From NCBI RefSeq assembly GCF_003076635.1, contig NZ_QDKG01000001.1, positions 248,001-312,000 of the forward strand: a stretch of DNA of 64,000 nucleotides. The letters are read 5' to 3'. This document shows positions 52,739-60,028 of the stretch, in pieces. Numbering within the stretch: the first letter of the stretch is position 1; the number at the start of each line of letters is the position of its first letter. The position numbers and the translations under genes are program-made. Under the pieces are notes generated by a model. The model was not told the origin of the DNA. It searched no databases and was given only the letters and a program-made list of their open reading frames with translations. This stretch comes from Sphingobacterium corticibacter. Its GTDB lineage: Bacteria; Bacteroidota; Bacteroidia; Sphingobacteriales; Sphingobacteriaceae.

Positions 52739-53827
52739 TTACGTTCCTTTAGTGTTTAGAATGAAAATGTTCTTAGCCTGAGTAAGACCAGGGAAGGCAT
52801 TATAAACACCTTCGGTAATCTCCGCTAATGGCTTGCGCTCTCTCCAACGAGATAACAACACGTTTTCTGATGTCAAATAAGTGACATTGTCAACTGGAGT
52901 GATCTGCTCGTCTGCGAGTGCATTATGAATTACACCCAAATCGCCAGATGGAATAAACACAGCATTATCCACATTGATCGAAGTCGTCACCTGTTTTTTG
53001 CCATCTACCTGAACGTACGCTAAATCGGAGATAATCTCGAATACTGGGAAACGGTTTGCCGTCAAGACAGCGTTGATGTTCTCCAATGTGAAAGCGTAAC
53101 GCGCATTTGATCCCGGATTGAAAAATCCTTTCAATAGGTTTTGCAAAGATTTGTTGTTGATGATTTTGAACCACTTCGATTCGCTGATCAATACGCGATC
53201 GAATCCAACTCCGGTAAGTAAGCTCTTCAAGCGAACAGTTTCGAAATCTTTAACAATATCCGAATCGACGTTGTCCCAGTCAGCAGACGCGTTTAATCTG
53301 TTATCTCCAGTAATCAAAGGAACATCGAAAATGACACCATTAGGGTTGTTGTCTAAGGTGATGGAGATTGTACCATTGAATACTGCTTGTTTTACCATTG
53401 CATCCAAACGGCGCAATACAGCATTGCGAGAGTAAACGTAATCGTCCACCTCGCGAGCCATTACCTGGCGCAAACGCTCTGGCAATCCTAAAGCATTTGA
53501 TCCTAAAATGATTTCAAGGTTTCGGAGCTCTTGTGCGTTGAATTTACGACGAACAAAGATAGGAGGGACTTCACCTTTCAGCTTGTCCATCCCAGCTCTT
53601 GAGTGCAAGGGATATTCGCTATCTCTTGAGCCTACGGTCGCCATTGCTTCCAATGTCTCATTACTCAAGACAGTTTCATATTCTAATGATACGGTTGGAT
53701 CCAACGTCCGGAAAAAGCGAGGGAAGAATAAGGGAGCAAAGCGCGCTTCGGCTGCTTCCAACATTACATCTGGCGTGATACCCTCATTAGCCAGAAAGTT
53801 TAATAATTCTGATCTTTGAAATTCCAT
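52739..53827 (-). CDS. Major capsid protein (lambda gpE-like)
   Basis: 362 aa. The start (LLNFLANEGI...LFFPRFFRT) and the central RRKFNAQELRNLEIILGSN, REVDDYVYSRNAVLRRLDAM fit the lambda gpE-type HK97 fold; C-terminal part has VFIPSGDLGVIHNALADEQ. No N-terminal protease delta-domain is evident. Preceded by decoration and scaffold genes, as usual. Confidence 0.85.
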   Translation of the reverse strand: MEFQRSELLNFLANEGITPDVMLEAAEARFAPLFFPRFFRTLDPTVSLEYETVLSNETLEAMATVGSRDSEYPLHSRAGMDKLKGEVPPIFVRRKFNAQELRNLEIILGSNALGLPERLRQVMAREVDDYVYSRNAVLRRLDAMVKQAVFNGTISITLDNNPNGVIFDVPLITGDNRLNASADWDNVDSDIVKDFETVRLKSLLTGVGFDRVLISESKWFKIINNKSLQNLLKGFFNPGSNARYAFTLENINAVLTANRFPVFEIISDLAYVQVDGKKQVTTSINVDNAVFIPSGDLGVIHNALADEQITPVDNVTYLTSENVLLSRWRERKPLAEITEGVYNAFPGLTQAKNIFILNTKGT

Positions 53828-53835
53828 CTGCCAGA

Positions 53836-54375
53836 TTATTTAGTTTGTGAAAAAATTACGTTCGGCAAATTGGCTTTAGTCTGCGCGGAGATATAACCGA
53901 TTCGACGTGCGTACACCAATCCTCCTACAACAGCATCTACCGAATGCGTATTGCCCGGTACAACTTTGATCGGATTGTAAAGCAGTGCATTTCCGTTGCC
54001 GGTGCCAATAGCCGTATTGGTTGCTACAGCTGCTCCATATGCAGCAGCTAAAGTGATTTTGTCGAAGGACGTGTCCGACTTGTCAATCTCTGCAATAGCT
54101 TTGCCGTTCAACTGATCGCCAACAATTAGTGAATGACCTTTAGCCACTTCAATCTCCGTGTTACCAGTCGCAATAGCTTTGGTAGTTGTAGCAGTCTTAA
54201 CTGCGACGGCCGTACGATTGATCTCGTCGACCAAAATTGCGGTACCTGCGCCGATTACTGCTCCGGCTGCATATCCTGAAACATCCAGCACAAAACCGCC
54301 TGTCAGCATCTGCAAAGACTTGTCGTGCTGAAACACTGGAATACCAGCATTATAAGTACTTCTTTGAATGTTCAT
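53836..54375 (-). CDS. Head decoration/fibre-like protein
   Basis: 179 aa, Gly/Ala/Thr-rich with short beta strands (GGFVLDVSGYAAGAVIGAGT, EIEVAKGHSLIVGDQL, YNPIKVVPGNTHSVDAVVGG). Lies between scaffold and capsid genes, where lambda gpD-type decorations occur. Confidence 0.65.
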   Translation of the reverse strand: MNIQRSTYNAGIPVFQHDKSLQMLTGGFVLDVSGYAAGAVIGAGTAILVDEINRTAVAVKTATTTKAIATGNTEIEVAKGHSLIVGDQLNGKAIAEIDKSDTSFDKITLAAAYGAAVATNTAIGTGNGNALLYNPIKVVPGNTHSVDAVVGGLVYARRIGYISAQTKANLPNVIFSQTK

Positions 54376-54393
54376 GTTTGTAAATTTTGAAAA

Positions 54394-55044
54394 TTACGCC
54401 TTACTCTTAGCGAGGCGCTCCTGCGCTTTTTTGAAGCTTTCTACTGCTTCTTTGCCTTTAGCAGATAATGCTTTAGGCTTTTTGTCATCAGCATCGCCAC
54501 GATCACCCGAATTTGGTTTGCCGGTTGATTTATCGTTAGCAGTTTGCTTGATAAATGAGGTGTTGAAGTTTTTCAATTCCTCGATCGCTCCGTCAAAATC
54601 TTCTTCTTTGGATGGCTGCCACTTTTGGATAAGTGTTTCGTTTACGATGCCGTTCGCTTCTGCAAGCTTCTCCCATTTCTGTTTTAAAGAAAGGGTATCG
54701 TTGTGTGCTAGAAGCTTATCGAATTTGTCAGACAACTCCTTGAATTTATCCTCGTAACTCGTTGTTTCGGGATTAGCCGGATTTGCTGGGTTTAGGTTTG
54801 GATCTGGATTCGCTGGGGTAGGGTTCTTCTTTTTGTACTCGTTAATGTATCGGGTATTCTCCGATTGCATTAGATTGAAGTATGTTGAAGCACCATTGAT
54901 TGCAGCGGTGATGTCCTCGTCCGTGCTTTCTTCTGTCAGTCCTGTTGCAAGGTTTGTTGCCAACCCTTCGACTGTTTTTTCTCCAAACCCTTTGCTTGCA
55001 ACCAAAGGTTTCAGAGCTGTTAAAACTCGTTCCTGAATATTCAT
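54394..55044 (-). CDS. Capsid scaffolding protein
   Basis: 216 aa, charged and coiled coil. A Pro/Asn-rich repeat linker (NPANPDPN, NPANPANP; about 75-92) precedes YEDKFKELSDKFDKLLAHND; Lys-rich C-terminus (KAQERLAKSKA). Typical scaffold just before decoration and capsid. No protease is seen. Confidence 0.75.
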   Translation of the reverse strand: MNIQERVLTALKPLVASKGFGEKTVEGLATNLATGLTEESTDEDITAAINGASTYFNLMQSENTRYINEYKKKNPTPANPDPNLNPANPANPETTSYEDKFKELSDKFDKLLAHNDTLSLKQKWEKLAEANGIVNETLIQKWQPSKEEDFDGAIEELKNFNTSFIKQTANDKSTGKPNSGDRGDADDKKPKALSAKGKEAVESFKKAQERLAKSKA

Positions 55045-55166
55045 TTGTGCGCTTAAATTTTTAAACGCTAAAATATTCCAAAGACTAGATGAGAGAAGTA
55101 TCTTTTGCTATATAATATCGGTACATTATATAATGTGCATATATTATTTTTAATATGATATTTATA

Positions 55167-55174
55167 TATATTTG
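55167..55174 (+). promoter_or_regulatory. -7 promoter box for the membrane protein gene
   Basis: TATATTTG, 17 nt before the ATG at 55192, in a very AT-rich gap between divergent genes (55045-55191). Confidence 0.5.
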
Positions 55175-55191
55175 AATACCAAACTGCAATT

Positions 55192-56271
55192 ATGAAAAAA
55201 AGTCTGCAAGTTACCCATGAAGTTTCTGAGTCTGATAACACGAATACTGATTACAAGCAAAAGGGATATCTAGCGCTACCTTTTGATGAATCTCAGTTCG
55301 CTGAATTTGTTAAAGGTCTTCTCGGCACGCCTCAAACTATCACAAAGAATCTTTTCGGCGAATTTGATCTTGATCTATCTGAGCTTCAAAATATACACTA
55401 CCTCATCAATCAAAGAGTTAGGCAACAGAATGGGGGGAAATTCCTTCAGTTGAAATCGCAGATTTATTTTAACGACGATTCTTCTATTATTTTATCAAGT
55501 TTTGAGGAGCTTTCAACTTATAACGAAGTCAAAAAAGTTGTTTCTATAGCAATTCGAATGACTTGGAGTTACCTAATACAATTTCCAGACAAGGATGTTC
55601 CTGAGAGACAGGAGATAGAGATTTTGTTTGTGTGCAATTTCAATGAGTATGAAGGTAGAGATAATTTGATAGCATTAATGAGCCCTCGCCGTAATATTGC
55701 ATCGATTCATATCCGCATAGAACATACTGCTCGTACATGGGGTGCAGACATGGAAACCCTGTTAACTAATTATTTGCAAGGTCTATTCCGAAAGGAAAAC
55801 AGCTTCAGAAGATTTATGAGAAGCAATGCTTTACTTTGCTCCGCTTTTGTTACAATGTTTTGGGGAATGATAACAACTTACTTATGGTCAGATCGATCAA
55901 GTAAAATTTTAGAAAAAAGAAAGGCAGAGATTGATGATTTTTTGAAGAGTAATGATAGTTTGAACGACAAATTAAATTATCTTATTTCATCAGTTTTAGA
56001 TTACAAATCTACACAGTTTAATAATGATAAATTTGTATTCAGCCTAGTTATGGGCTTATGTATTATAATTTCCATGACGTCGATTATAGCATTGCTTCGG
56101 TCCAGAAAAAAAAGTTTTCTATTATTATCTAAGGAGTCGTACAAATTTAAGATTGATACGGAAAATGATTATCGAGGAGCAATAACACTCTATATAGTTG
56201 GTATTGTGGTATCAATAGGTGTGAATATTGTTTCGGCTTTTATCCTAACGTACTTTATGTCAGTTGATTAA
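55192..56271 (+). CDS. Accessory membrane protein of unknown function
   Basis: 359 aa. A soluble N-terminal domain of ~210 residues, then three membrane helices (about 215-235, 282-303, 333-356) with a coiled segment between the first two. Read opposite to the late genes, with its own promoter box and a hairpin at its end. Soluble domain plus membrane helices is seen in some exclusion proteins, but no family is recognised. Confidence 0.65.
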   Translation: MKKSLQVTHEVSESDNTNTDYKQKGYLALPFDESQFAEFVKGLLGTPQTITKNLFGEFDLDLSELQNIHYLINQRVRQQNGGKFLQLKSQIYFNDDSSIILSSFEELSTYNEVKKVVSIAIRMTWSYLIQFPDKDVPERQEIEILFVCNFNEYEGRDNLIALMSPRRNIASIHIRIEHTARTWGADMETLLTNYLQGLFRKENSFRRFMRSNALLCSAFVTMFWGMITTYLWSDRSSKILEKRKAEIDDFLKSNDSLNDKLNYLISSVLDYKSTQFNNDKFVFSLVMGLCIIISMTSIIALLRSRKKSFLLLSKESYKFKIDTENDYRGAITLYIVGIVVSIGVNIVSAFILTYFMSVD

Positions 56272-56356
56272 TCACTTAAAAGGTTTGGGCAGATTATAGT
56301 TCACTATGTTATTAGGGATTGCAACGGGGGCTGGTTGCAACTGTTAGAAAAGAGAT

Positions 56357-56377
56357 AAGCCTCCTAGACGGAGGCTT
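56357..56377 (+). terminator. Hairpin after the membrane protein gene
   Basis: AAGCCTCC (56357-56364) pairs with GGAGGCTT (56370-56377) across TAGAC; only a weak T-rich tail. Confidence 0.6.
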
Positions 56378-56404
56378 GTACTCAAAATTACTATTATTCT
56401 ACTA

Positions 56405-56550
56405 TTAATATCTAATTGGATCTGTTAGCCTTACGACGGCCAGTGTATTTTTATCCTGACCTAGCAACTGCATTGTAGTTGATATACCAATCATTGCTGA
56501 TTCCGCCGCTTTAAGTATCGCTAATCCTATTTTTTCTTAATCCTTACCAT
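56405..56550 (-). pseudogene. Small frameshifted open frame at an A6 run
   Basis: From the ATG at 56550 the frame stops after 7 codons at a run of six A (56530-56535). One extra A would give a continuous 48-aa protein (MVRIKKKIGLAILKAAESAM... to LTDPIRY). Without it, a shorter start at 56494 gives 29 aa. The text looks protein-like but no family is recognised. The rest of the 56272-56679 gap shows nothing else. Confidence 0.35.
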
Positions 56551-56679
56551 ATCTATACATGTTTAAGTTGAACTATCTGTTTGGTAGGACAACATGTGGT
56601 CCGATGGATGGTTTACTATGCAGGCTGTTTCGGGTATTTTATCGTGATTTTGTGGGAAGTACAGGAAGTAGTATTGTAC

Positions 56680-57345
56680 TTACTTCACCCTAAATTCAAT
56701 ATTCTGATGATGCTTTGTATAACCTATGTGGCAGAAATCTGATATATCACCTATGTCTAGAATCAATGGACCATCTTCATTTTTTTTGATGTAGATTCTA
56801 AATTCATGCTGATGACTATATTTATGACGCTTGCAGAAGGGTGTGAGCGCTGTGTCTATTTTACTATAATCTTTATAATCCACTCGATTATAGGAGACTT
56901 CATAGGCATTATCTTTACAGTAATCTACAATTTTTTCAATTAATAGCCTAGGTTTATTTATTAGGGCAAATGCTTCAGATTTACCAAAACTATCTTGTAT
57001 AGGTAGTTTACCTCGCAAGCCAAATAAATACTTTTCAAGTAGATCTTCACTACCTCCATAAAGACAAAATATATTGCCCTGGTACCGTCTATTTGGGTAT
57101 AGAAGACTTGGACCAACACTTTTAAAATGAAATTCTTTGTCTTTAGCTCTTAATTTGAAAAATGACGGCTCGGGTATAGATTTTACTCCTCTTAATCCTT
57201 CTAAACGATCGCCTATAAAATTTTCTTCTGGCTGATTTGCAAACCATGACAGACTATTCATATATATTTTACCTTTTTGAAATTCTTCAAGGTGTATTCT
57301 CTGTCCAAATTTTAGGAAGAACTTATAGTTTACTCTAGCACACAT
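56680..57345 (-). CDS. Hypothetical accessory protein
   Basis: 221 aa, soluble. The N-terminal pattern YKFFLKFGQRIHLEEFQKGKIYMNSLSWF...IGDRLEG and a C-terminal HQHEFRIYIKKN...LDIGDISDFC resemble a widespread group of proteins often found in phage and defence contexts, but I cannot name it with certainty. Monocistronic, divergent from the membrane pair. Confidence 0.6.
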   Translation of the reverse strand: MCARVNYKFFLKFGQRIHLEEFQKGKIYMNSLSWFANQPEENFIGDRLEGLRGVKSIPEPSFFKLRAKDKEFHFKSVGPSLLYPNRRYQGNIFCLYGGSEDLLEKYLFGLRGKLPIQDSFGKSEAFALINKPRLLIEKIVDYCKDNAYEVSYNRVDYKDYSKIDTALTPFCKRHKYSHQHEFRIYIKKNEDGPLILDIGDISDFCHIGYTKHHQNIEFRVK

Positions 57346-57411
57346 AATTTTAGTTGTAATTAGTTGATCTAATCTACAGCATTCTCAGATATAAAAATAG
57401 GGTTTCCCGTA

Positions 57412-57441
57412 TTTGGGATAAAAGATTGAATTGTATATTTG
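57412..57441 (+). promoter_or_regulatory. Promoter of the membrane protein pair
   Basis: TTTG at 57412-57415, 18-nt spacer, TATATTTG at 57434-57441; ATG follows at 57464. Same spacing as the tRNA promoter. Confidence 0.65.
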
Positions 57442-57463
57442 ACTATACTAACATACAAACCAT

Positions 57464-57889
57464 ATGACAGACGATGACTGGAGAGAATTAGGACTTCCAA
57501 CTGACGAGGAAATTGAAGAAAATCATAATTTCTTCAAAAGGATGGAGGAAAGTGGAATTGTTGACACGCAAAAATATTTTGACCGAATACATGATAAAGT
57601 ATTTAGTTTAAATAATATTTTAATAGCTGCTTATTTTGCGCTGATTGCATTTCGAAAAGATATTCCAGATTGGATCTTTGTGATCCCGATCGCGAATTCA
57701 TTAATGCTTTTAAATATTGACTACCGTATGTTGGCTCGAGCTAGAACTCAGTCGAAAATTACCGAAATACCAGGAACCGATGTGGAGAAGTTTAATAGAC
57801 TGCTATATAAGACGAATCTGTATTCATTGCTAAGTATATGGTCTACAATAATGGTGACATTACTTTTTGCTTATTTTCTTTTATTCTAA
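57464..57889 (+). CDS. Accessory membrane protein A
   Basis: 141 aa. Soluble acidic N-terminus (about 1-48), then membrane helices at about 50-63, 68-82 and 118-141. No family recognised. One nucleotide before the next gene, with which it shares a promoter. Confidence 0.6.
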   Translation: MTDDDWRELGLPTDEEIEENHNFFKRMEESGIVDTQKYFDRIHDKVFSLNNILIAAYFALIAFRKDIPDWIFVIPIANSLMLLNIDYRMLARARTQSKITEIPGTDVEKFNRLLYKTNLYSLLSIWSTIMVTLLFAYFLLF

Positions 57890-57890
57890 A

Positions 57891-58583
57891 ATGGAATTAT
57901 TTTATCCTGAAAACTTCTATCAAACGATAACCCTATTTGGAAATTTTATAACAATATGTATTGCCGCAGTAGGATTATTAATTGCATTCAATACTTACAT
58001 GGTGGCTCATGAAGCAAAAAAAATATGGATGGAAGAGAAGACTCATGATTACGAAGTTACGATTGGATCAAATATCGAATACTTATCGCATTACCTAAAA
58101 AAGATATATGATTATTCTCTGGAAAGTAGGACAAGATCATTCATTTCAGGTTCAAACAATTTTAAGTATTTACCGTCTAGATACGCTGAATTATCCGATG
58201 CATATTTGACTATTAAAGAGGCTATAGATTATTATAACCATATAGATTATGGTTTGGGCAATCATAGAAATGATTTAGACAATATTGTTAAAAAGATTCA
58301 TCCGGCCGTGATCGGTTTGAAGAACAGTACGCTTAAAAATATTTTCTTTGATATCAAAGCTTATATACGGGAACAAGATGATTATTTGGACAACATCCAA
58401 ACTTGGGTAGCTTTTTTCAAAGATATTTATGACTCTACAGGAAATATTGAATCAGATCATCTGAAAAGATTTGAGGCTCAGTGTGACTTCGACAATTATT
58501 TCCAATACTTTAATAATAAACTTATAAACTTTGAAAATCGGATAGCAAATTTTAGCTCTTCCTATTTGAGGGGTGATGATTAA
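57891..58583 (+). CDS. Accessory membrane protein B
   Basis: 230 aa from the ATG at 57891. One membrane helix near the N-terminus (about 15-35: GNFITICIAAVGLLIAFNTY) then a long helical cytoplasmic domain rich in Tyr and Asp. Partner of the preceding protein; together they could form a membrane-anchored two-protein system of unknown role. Confidence 0.6.
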   Translation: MELFYPENFYQTITLFGNFITICIAAVGLLIAFNTYMVAHEAKKIWMEEKTHDYEVTIGSNIEYLSHYLKKIYDYSLESRTRSFISGSNNFKYLPSRYAELSDAYLTIKEAIDYYNHIDYGLGNHRNDLDNIVKKIHPAVIGLKNSTLKNIFFDIKAYIREQDDYLDNIQTWVAFFKDIYDSTGNIESDHLKRFEAQCDFDNYFQYFNNKLINFENRIANFSSSYLRGDD

Positions 58584-58638
58584 AATGCCGTTTGTGTGTT
58601 TATTATTCTGTTAAAATGAAAACACTGTCGCTACTCAA

Positions 58639-58790
58639 TTATTTACCGTCCGGATCTTCCGAAAATGATATCTCTTTAAGAAATGCCGAATTCACTAATC
58701 CGTATCTAAACTCAGTAGATCTTTCATCCACTAAAACTTCCATGTGATCAGGCAGATGCTCAATTGCTTTTTTAGTTCTTTGATGGTCAT
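58639..58790 (-). pseudogene. Small conserved phage protein needing a -1 shift at A-AAA-AAG
   Basis: ATG at 58790 overlaps the stop of the HNH-like gene (ATGA), which supports a real start. The zero frame reads MTIKELKKQLSICLITWKF and stops. A -1 shift at A AAA AAG (58767-58773 on the minus strand) gives MTIKELKKAIEHLPDHMEV, then VDERSTEFRYGLVNSAFLKE and FSEDPDGK, matching a small phage protein family I recognise by pattern. Either programmed shifting or a lost A in a homopolymer. Confidence 0.6.
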
Positions 58791-59110
58791 ATACAATGTG
58801 CTTTTATAAATCTATTTGTCGCTCGAACTTCGTCTAAGTTATCGACGCTCAGGTTTTGCTTATCTCCGTCCTTAAAATCGATCATGCCGTTTGGCTTGCC
58901 ACGGAACGTAGCATATACTAAAATGTGCACATGGTGCCTAGACTGTACTCCGTTAGCTGATAGCGACACCACTTGTGAAGTGTAGCCGTTAGCAGACGTT
59001 GTGATCGTCGGTCGCTTTACTTTCCCTCTCCGGATTCTAAGGATCTGGCCTTTGCTGGATATCCGGTATAATCCTTCGTAGTTAGGGATATCTTTCCAGA
59101 CCTCTTTCAT
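58787..59110 (-). CDS. NUMOD4/HNH-like nuclease protein
   Basis: 107 aa from the ATG at 59110, overlapping the previous stop (TAATG). N-terminal NUMOD4 pattern (EVWKDIPNYEGLYRISSKGQ), then HHVHILVYATFRGKPNGMIDFKDGDKQNLSVDNL, which resembles an HNH domain in which the usual H-x-D-G-D is replaced by FKDGDKQN. The catalytic His may be altered, so it could be a DNA-binding relic of a homing endonuclease. Confidence 0.78.
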   Translation of the reverse strand: MKEVWKDIPNYEGLYRISSKGQILRIRRGKVKRPTITTSANGYTSQVVSLSANGVQSRHHVHILVYATFRGKPNGMIDFKDGDKQNLSVDNLDEVRATNRFIKAHCI

Positions 59111-59370
59111 TACAGCAAACATGCTCCTTCCATCGCCTTGTAAATTGCTTCATTAATATCTCTGCAGTCTTCCCAAGTTTGGCAGTCACATATTCCATTT
59201 TCGCAATTCCAAACCTCCATCCAGTACCGTGTGAGATGTGCATGTGCTGCCTTCCCATGACCATGATCTGATGAAACATAGATATGAAGACCCTTGTATT
59301 TCGCTTCGAAGTGATCGGGAGTATTAACTTCGATGTTCCGGTTCTGAATTATGCGGTTTCCTATTTTCAT
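59110..59370 (-). CDS. Hypothetical protein, His-rich
   Basis: 86 aa. Contains YVSSDHGHGKAAHAHLTRYW and CENGICDCQTWEDCRDINEAIYKAMEGA. The His and Cys content suggests metal binding; no family recognised. Second gene of a leftward operon. Confidence 0.6.
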   Translation of the reverse strand: MKIGNRIIQNRNIEVNTPDHFEAKYKGLHIYVSSDHGHGKAAHAHLTRYWMEVWNCENGICDCQTWEDCRDINEAIYKAMEGACLL

Positions 59371-59385
59371 TGCAGCAGAATTTTA

Positions 59386-59622
59386 TTATTTCGAATTCCA
59401 GTTGATTTCATCATTGATCAGGCTTTCCATGCTGACTCTTAAAATATTCGCAATTTGGTAGAAGTCATCAACTCTGGGAAGCGCCCGACATTCTTCGTAA
59501 GATCCAAGTGATGATCGTTTGATTCCAAACATATCAGCTAGTTGCTTTTGGCTGTAGCCTTTAATGGATCTATAGCTTTTTAAGTTATTAGCGAATGTTG
59601 CCTTTATTGTTCCCGTATTCAT
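59386..59622 (-). CDS. XRE-family helix-turn-helix regulator
   Basis: 78 aa: FANNLKSYRSIKGYSQKQLADMFGIK, RSSLGSYEECRALPRVDDFY (HTH_3). Its ATG is 25 nt downstream of the terminator of the structured RNA and no closer promoter is seen, so expression probably depends on read-through of that terminator. Confidence 0.85.
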   Translation of the reverse strand: MNTGTIKATFANNLKSYRSIKGYSQKQLADMFGIKRSSLGSYEECRALPRVDDFYQIANILRVSMESLINDEINWNSK

Positions 59623-59646
59623 ACCTAAGTTGTTTCCCCATTCAAT

Positions 59647-59681
59647 AAAAAAGCCGTGAGAAACGGGGAGAGTCCCACGGC
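59647..59681 (-). terminator. Terminator of the structured RNA
   Basis: GCCGTG (59653-59658) pairs with CACGGC (59676-59681), with an inner GGG/CCC pair; on the minus strand six T follow (59647-59652). Confidence 0.85.
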
Positions 59682-59962
59682 CATACTAACCAATTAACCT
59701 AAATTATGAAGTGGAGCGCAACGGTTTCGAACCGCCACCACCTGCCCGATGCAGAAACGCCCCAGATAAAGTAACAACCGTCGCAGGTTAATAGGACGCG
59801 TGGTAACACACCCATGATCGAGCATTTGCGATCCCTTATTGCGTTTTGATTCACTCACCCCTTTCGGGTAACGGTTGTTTAATATTCTATCCCCAACCGA
59901 CTACGTGTCGTTAATCTTCTCGAAGATTGGGGAAATAAGATCTGTTCTTATTGCCTTTTATG
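59647..59962 (-). ncRNA. Structured ~315-nt RNA, unassigned class
   Basis: Minus strand, no good open frame. Pairing in 5'-3' order: hairpin 59946-59952/59934-59940 (7 bp); a junction closed by GGGG/CCCC (59929-59932/59891-59894) holding hairpins 59913-59928 and 59898-59910; a 9-bp stem (59871-59879/59773-59781) enclosing hairpins at 59857-59869 and 59816-59833; a tRNA-like three-way junction (59758-59763/59713-59718) with hairpins 59742-59754 and 59722-59734, the last resembling a T-arm; then a terminator. Own promoter upstream. Either a trans-acting RNA or a long regulatory leader for the HTH operon. Confidence 0.65.
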
Positions 59963-59967
59963 TTAAA

Positions 59968-59999
59968 CAAAGATAGCAACAATAAATTATATATACAAA
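59968..59999 (-). promoter_or_regulatory. Consensus promoter of the structured RNA
   Basis: Minus strand TTTG (59996-59999), 20-nt spacer, TATCTTTG (59968-59975): a full match to the Bacteroidota consensus. Predicted start near 59962. Confidence 0.75.
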
Positions 60000-60028
60000 T
60001 ATTATTATATAATTTTGATAATTATGAA

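Noticed and set aside
56433..56445. ACGACGGCCAGTG, similar to the M13 forward primer site
   Set aside because: Only 13 bases match and the sequence continues as a protein-like frame on the minus strand; vector contamination is unlikely.
59707..59775. Plus-strand 22-codon frame (MKWSATVSNRHH...) after CCAATTAACCTAAATT
   Set aside because: It lies across the tRNA-like module of the minus-strand RNA; promoter, terminator and stems all favour the minus strand, and no plus-strand promoter box is seen.
59647..59962. tmRNA or group I intron
   Set aside because: The tmRNA start (GGGGnUGA...) and an ALA-type tag frame are not found, and no P7-like intron core is seen; only a tRNA-like junction resembles tmRNA.
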